Shown here piece after piece: positions 61,781-64,000 of a stretch of DNA of 64,000 nucleotides. The stretch is from Qipengyuania aurantiaca (lineage in GTDB: Bacteria; Pseudomonadota; Alphaproteobacteria; Sphingomonadales; Sphingomonadaceae). The notes under the pieces are model-generated. The model did no database searches. It worked only from the letters and a program-made list of their open reading frames with translations, and had not been told where the DNA came from. The position numbers were made by a program, and so were the translations under genes. How positions within the stretch are numbered: the stretch's first letter is position 1; every line of letters starts with the position of its first letter. The DNA is taken from the NCBI RefSeq assembly GCF_019711375.1, contig NZ_CP081295.1, forward strand, positions 496,001 through 560,000, written 5' to 3'.

Positions 61781-63555
61781 ACGCATTTTCGCACGATTTC
61801 GGCGCGGCCGAAGTCGACACCAGCAAATACTATTCCGACGAGATCGCCGAAGACCGCGCGATCCTGGCCGACATCGGTGCGGGAAGCGAAGGCCTGCGCG
61901 GCAAGTTCGCCGACCTTTCCATCGGCAGCAAGCTGAGCCTCGTCGCCTTTGCGAACATTGGTGCGGTGGTTGCGATCCTCATGTCGATCGTTCTGGGCGG
62001 ATGGCTGGCGATCGAATTGCGCAAGGAGCGCATGCAGATCTCCGAGCTCATCGTGCTCTCGACCGAGCTCACATCCGGAGCCGACGCGGCACAACTGCAA
62101 ATCCAGCGCTATGCCCTTTACGGCGATACCACGTCACTTAACGCAGCTCGCGCTTCGTTGCAGGATGCGCGCCGCGACCTCAACGCCATCGCCACCCAGG
62201 TCAATGAGGTGGCTCCGGCCCAGGCGGCGGCCATCGCCGAACTGCGCGCGGGCCTCAACACCTTCAACGATCGCCTCGCCCAGCTGAAGGGCCAGAGCGA
62301 TCTGACCACGCGCCTTGGCGTTGCCGAAGGCGCTCTTGTCGAAGGCGCTGAATTCAATGAACTGACCAAGCAGCTGAAGACCGCGCTCATCGAAACCGGT
62401 CAGGCAAGCGATTCGCGCGGCCAGTCAAACATTTTCATCCTCATGGTGGCCTTCTTCCTCGTCGCTATCGCCGGTATCGTGCTGATCGTTCTTTCCACCC
62501 GCATCATCGCGCGCGACATTTCCGGCACGGTAAGCGAACTGACCGATGCTTCGGAACGTCTCGCGACAGGGGACAAGTCCATTACAATTCCGGGTCTTGA
62601 ACGGCGCGATGAACTGGGCGGCCTCGCCCGCTCGCTGCATGTCTTCCTGCGCGCCGCTTTCCGGTTCGAGAAGATGGCCGAGGAGAAGGAAGCGCTTCGT
62701 GCGGAGCGCGGGCAGGACCTCCAGCGCCTTGCCGCGCAGTTCGAAAGCACCGTGGGCGAAGTGGTCAACGGCGTCGCCGCAGCCTCCAGCCAGCTCAATT
62801 CAACCGCTGCCGCGATGGCGGCCAGCGCCGAACAGGCGACGCAGCAGACCGCCAATGTGAATTACGCCATGGAGCAGGCTTCGGGCGGCGTCACTGCGGC
62901 CGCAGCCGCCTCGGACGAATTCGCCATGTCGATTGGCGAGATCAGCCGCCAGGCCTCGCACTCGGCCGAACTCGCCCGCAAGGCTTCGGACGACGCGGAA
63001 GGCGCAGACGCGACCATCTCCGCCCTCGCCTCTTCGGCCGAACAGGTCGGCCAGATCGTCGAGCTGATCCAGTCGATTGCCCAGCGCACCAACTTGCTCG
63101 CGCTTAACGCAAGCATTGAAGCCGCGCGCGGCGGGGAAGCGGGTCGCGGCTTTGCCGTGGTGGCGAGCGAAGTGAAGGAACTTGCCGCCCAGACCAGCCG
63201 CGCGACCGAGGAAGTGGCCGAGCAGATCCAGGCCATGCAGGCCTCGACCGGCGCCAGCGTCAACGCGCTGCGCTCCATCGGCGACCAGATCAAGCAGCTG
63301 GAGACCACCGCTATCTCAATTGCCAGCGCGGTCGACCAGCAATCGGTCGCCGGACAGGATCTGGCGCGCAGCATCGATCTCGCCGCGCGTTCGACCGACG
63401 AAGTTTCCGGCAGCGTGGTGCAGGTGCGCGAAGCCAGCATCGCGACCGGTGCCGCCGCCAGCCAGGTGCTCGGCTCCGCCACCGCGCTCGAATCGCAAGC
63501 GGGCGTTCTGCGCCAGCAGGTGGAAGTATTCTTGCAGCATGTCCGGGCTGCCTGA
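61777..63555 (+). CDS. Methyl-accepting chemotaxis protein
   Basis: A 592-residue transmembrane chemoreceptor. A roughly 50-residue cytosolic N-terminal tail precedes helix 1 (about 54-78), a periplasmic helical domain (79-218) and helix 2 (219-240, [18 protein letters not shown]). A HAMP domain follows (241-292), and the long coiled-coil signalling domain has its conserved tip in [20 protein letters not shown] with [15 protein letters not shown] after it. It ends [15 protein letters not shown] without the NWETF-type CheR/CheB tether. ATGA overlap with the GGDEF/EAL gene shows coupled translation. Ligand unknown. Confidence 0.92.
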   Translation: MNAFSHDFGAAEVDTSKYYSDEIAEDRAILADIGAGSEGLRGKFADLSIGSKLSLVAFANIGAVVAILMSIVLGGWLAIELRKERMQISELIVLSTELTSGADAAQLQIQRYALYGDTTSLNAARASLQDARRDLNAIATQVNEVAPAQAAAIAELRAGLNTFNDRLAQLKGQSDLTTRLGVAEGALVEGAEFNELTKQLKTALIETGQASDSRGQSNIFILMVAFFLVAIAGIVLIVLSTRIIARDISGTVSELTDASERLATGDKSITIPGLERRDELGGLARSLHVFLRAAFRFEKMAEEKEALRAERGQDLQRLAAQFESTVGEVVNGVAAASSQLNSTAAAMAASAEQATQQTANVNYAMEQASGGVTAAAAASDEFAMSIGEISRQASHSAELARKASDDAEGADATISALASSAEQVGQIVELIQSIAQRTNLLALNASIEAARGGEAGRGFAVVASEVKELAAQTSRATEEVAEQIQAMQASTGASVNALRSIGDQIKQLETTAISIASAVDQQSVAGQDLARSIDLAARSTDEVSGSVVQVREASIATGAAASQVLGSATALESQAGVLRQQVEVFLQHVRAA

Positions 63556-63612
63556 TTTGGTGACCATCAAGCGCCAGTAGAAAAGGCGCGGGTTTTTGGG
63601 GGAATAGGTGCC

Positions 63613-64000
63613 GTGAACGCTCATACGACAAGGATCGAAGAAGAGCTCAGCCAGGAGATCGCCGCCGTCGAAGGCGCCGAGATCGAAGATATTCGCCACA
63701 CCGGCGGCTTGCATGGCTGGTTCATGGCAAAGAATATCGCTGCCAAATCGAAGATAGCTTCCGTTTTCACCCTGGGTGGCGTTCTGACGATTTCGGCCAT
63801 CGCCGTCGTCGGACTCTCCAATCCCGAATTCGCGGGAACGGCGCGCACGCTCGTACTCGTTCTCGCCGCCGTGTCGGCTTTGGGAGCAATCCTCAGCCTG
63901 CGTTTCATCCTGCGCGATGTCATTGCGCCCTTCCAGCACGTGTCGACAGAAATGGCGCGGCTTTCGCAAGGGGCACGCGATATCGAAGTGGGCGACACCA
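63613..64000 (+). CDS. Second receptor-like protein, 5' part only (MCP/HAMP type)
   Basis: Begins at a GTG (63613) with GGGGGAA upstream and stays open to the window end, giving 129 residues. An N-terminal acidic helix-forming tail (IEEELSQEIAAVEGAEIEDI) resembles the tail of the preceding MCP. It has two membrane helices (ASVFTLGGVLTISAIAVVGL and TLVLVLAAVSALGAILSLRF) with a very short outer loop, then a HAMP-like helix (VIAPFQHVSTEMARLSQGAR). The missing C-terminal part should show whether it is an MCP or another signalling enzyme. Position 57 bases after the MCP supports a receptor. Confidence 0.7.
   Translation, partial: MNAHTTRIEEELSQEIAAVEGAEIEDIRHTGGLHGWFMAKNIAAKSKIASVFTLGGVLTISAIAVVGLSNPEFAGTARTLVLVLAAVSALGAILSLRFILRDVIAPFQHVSTEMARLSQGARDIEVGDT

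Overview
The window is GC-rich chromosomal DNA from an alphaproteobacterium, most likely order Sphingomonadales and plausibly Erythrobacteraceae. The case rests on protein content and gene order: a linked zwf-edd-glk-eda Entner-Doudoroff operon, an RcdA (DUF1465) gene beside YdcH-type genes, a serC-serA pair behind a short structured leader, large TonB-dependent receptors, and TTCG-TGCTGAG-type paired repeats that I recall as common in sphingomonads. The assignment is inference from family knowledge, not from a search.

Layout. 1-4.7 kb: end of a glutathione S-transferase, then a leftward serC-serA-hisZ block whose two intergenic gaps each hold a 95-bp paired inverted repeat. 4.7-9.6 kb: a GT4 glycosyltransferase, a small membrane protein, rarA overlapping an RNase H-like gene, and glutaminase. 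9.65 kb: tRNA-Thr(TGT). 9.8-19.7 kb: a small glycine-rich protein, a TetR regulator divergent from a TonB-dependent receptor, a sulfotransferase, serS-surE, a potassium channel, a DUF1761 protein and rimO. 19.7-22.4 kb: a CHASE2/EAL c-di-GMP protein followed by a possible ten-codon Trp-rich gene with its own terminator. 22.5-28.3 kb: a transglutaminase-like protein and the zwf-edd-glk-eda operon. 28.3-33.5 kb, leftward: ptsP, a RodZ-like protein, cpoB and tilS. 33.6-37.7 kb: two YdcH genes, rcdA, glpK, an MBL-fold hydrolase and a DUF4230 protein. 37.8-49.6 kb: mixed housekeeping and membrane genes (nadA, tandem DUF2254 genes, EamA and MFS transporters, an Old Yellow Enzyme, a CitE-like lyase, lipB, a methyltransferase, arsC). 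49.7-53.3 kb: a siderophore receptor behind two facing Fur-like boxes, an orphan 2Fe-2S subunit and a class II aldolase. 53.4-64 kb: a MATE transporter and the rightward chemotaxis cluster cheA-cheW-cheY-cheB-cheR, then a GGDEF/EAL protein and two MCP-type receptors, the last cut by the window end.

How genes work together. The Entner-Doudoroff genes take glucose to pyruvate and glyceraldehyde-3-phosphate, with no 6-phosphogluconolactonase gene in the cluster. SerA and SerC carry out consecutive steps of serine synthesis. The che cluster forms a complete sensing, kinase and adaptation set, and a cyclic-di-GMP gene is translationally coupled to one receptor. CpoB and RodZ relate to envelope and cell shape, and RcdA to CtrA turnover.

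There is no gene-free stretch over 300 bases; the two longest gaps are 19705-19946 and 22290-22502 and are described below. I saw no insertion sequence, prophage, CRISPR array or rRNA operon. I found no clear defence or mobile system. The least explained signals are the Trp-rich mini-ORF, the vestigial receiver domain of CheA, and the structured leaders.
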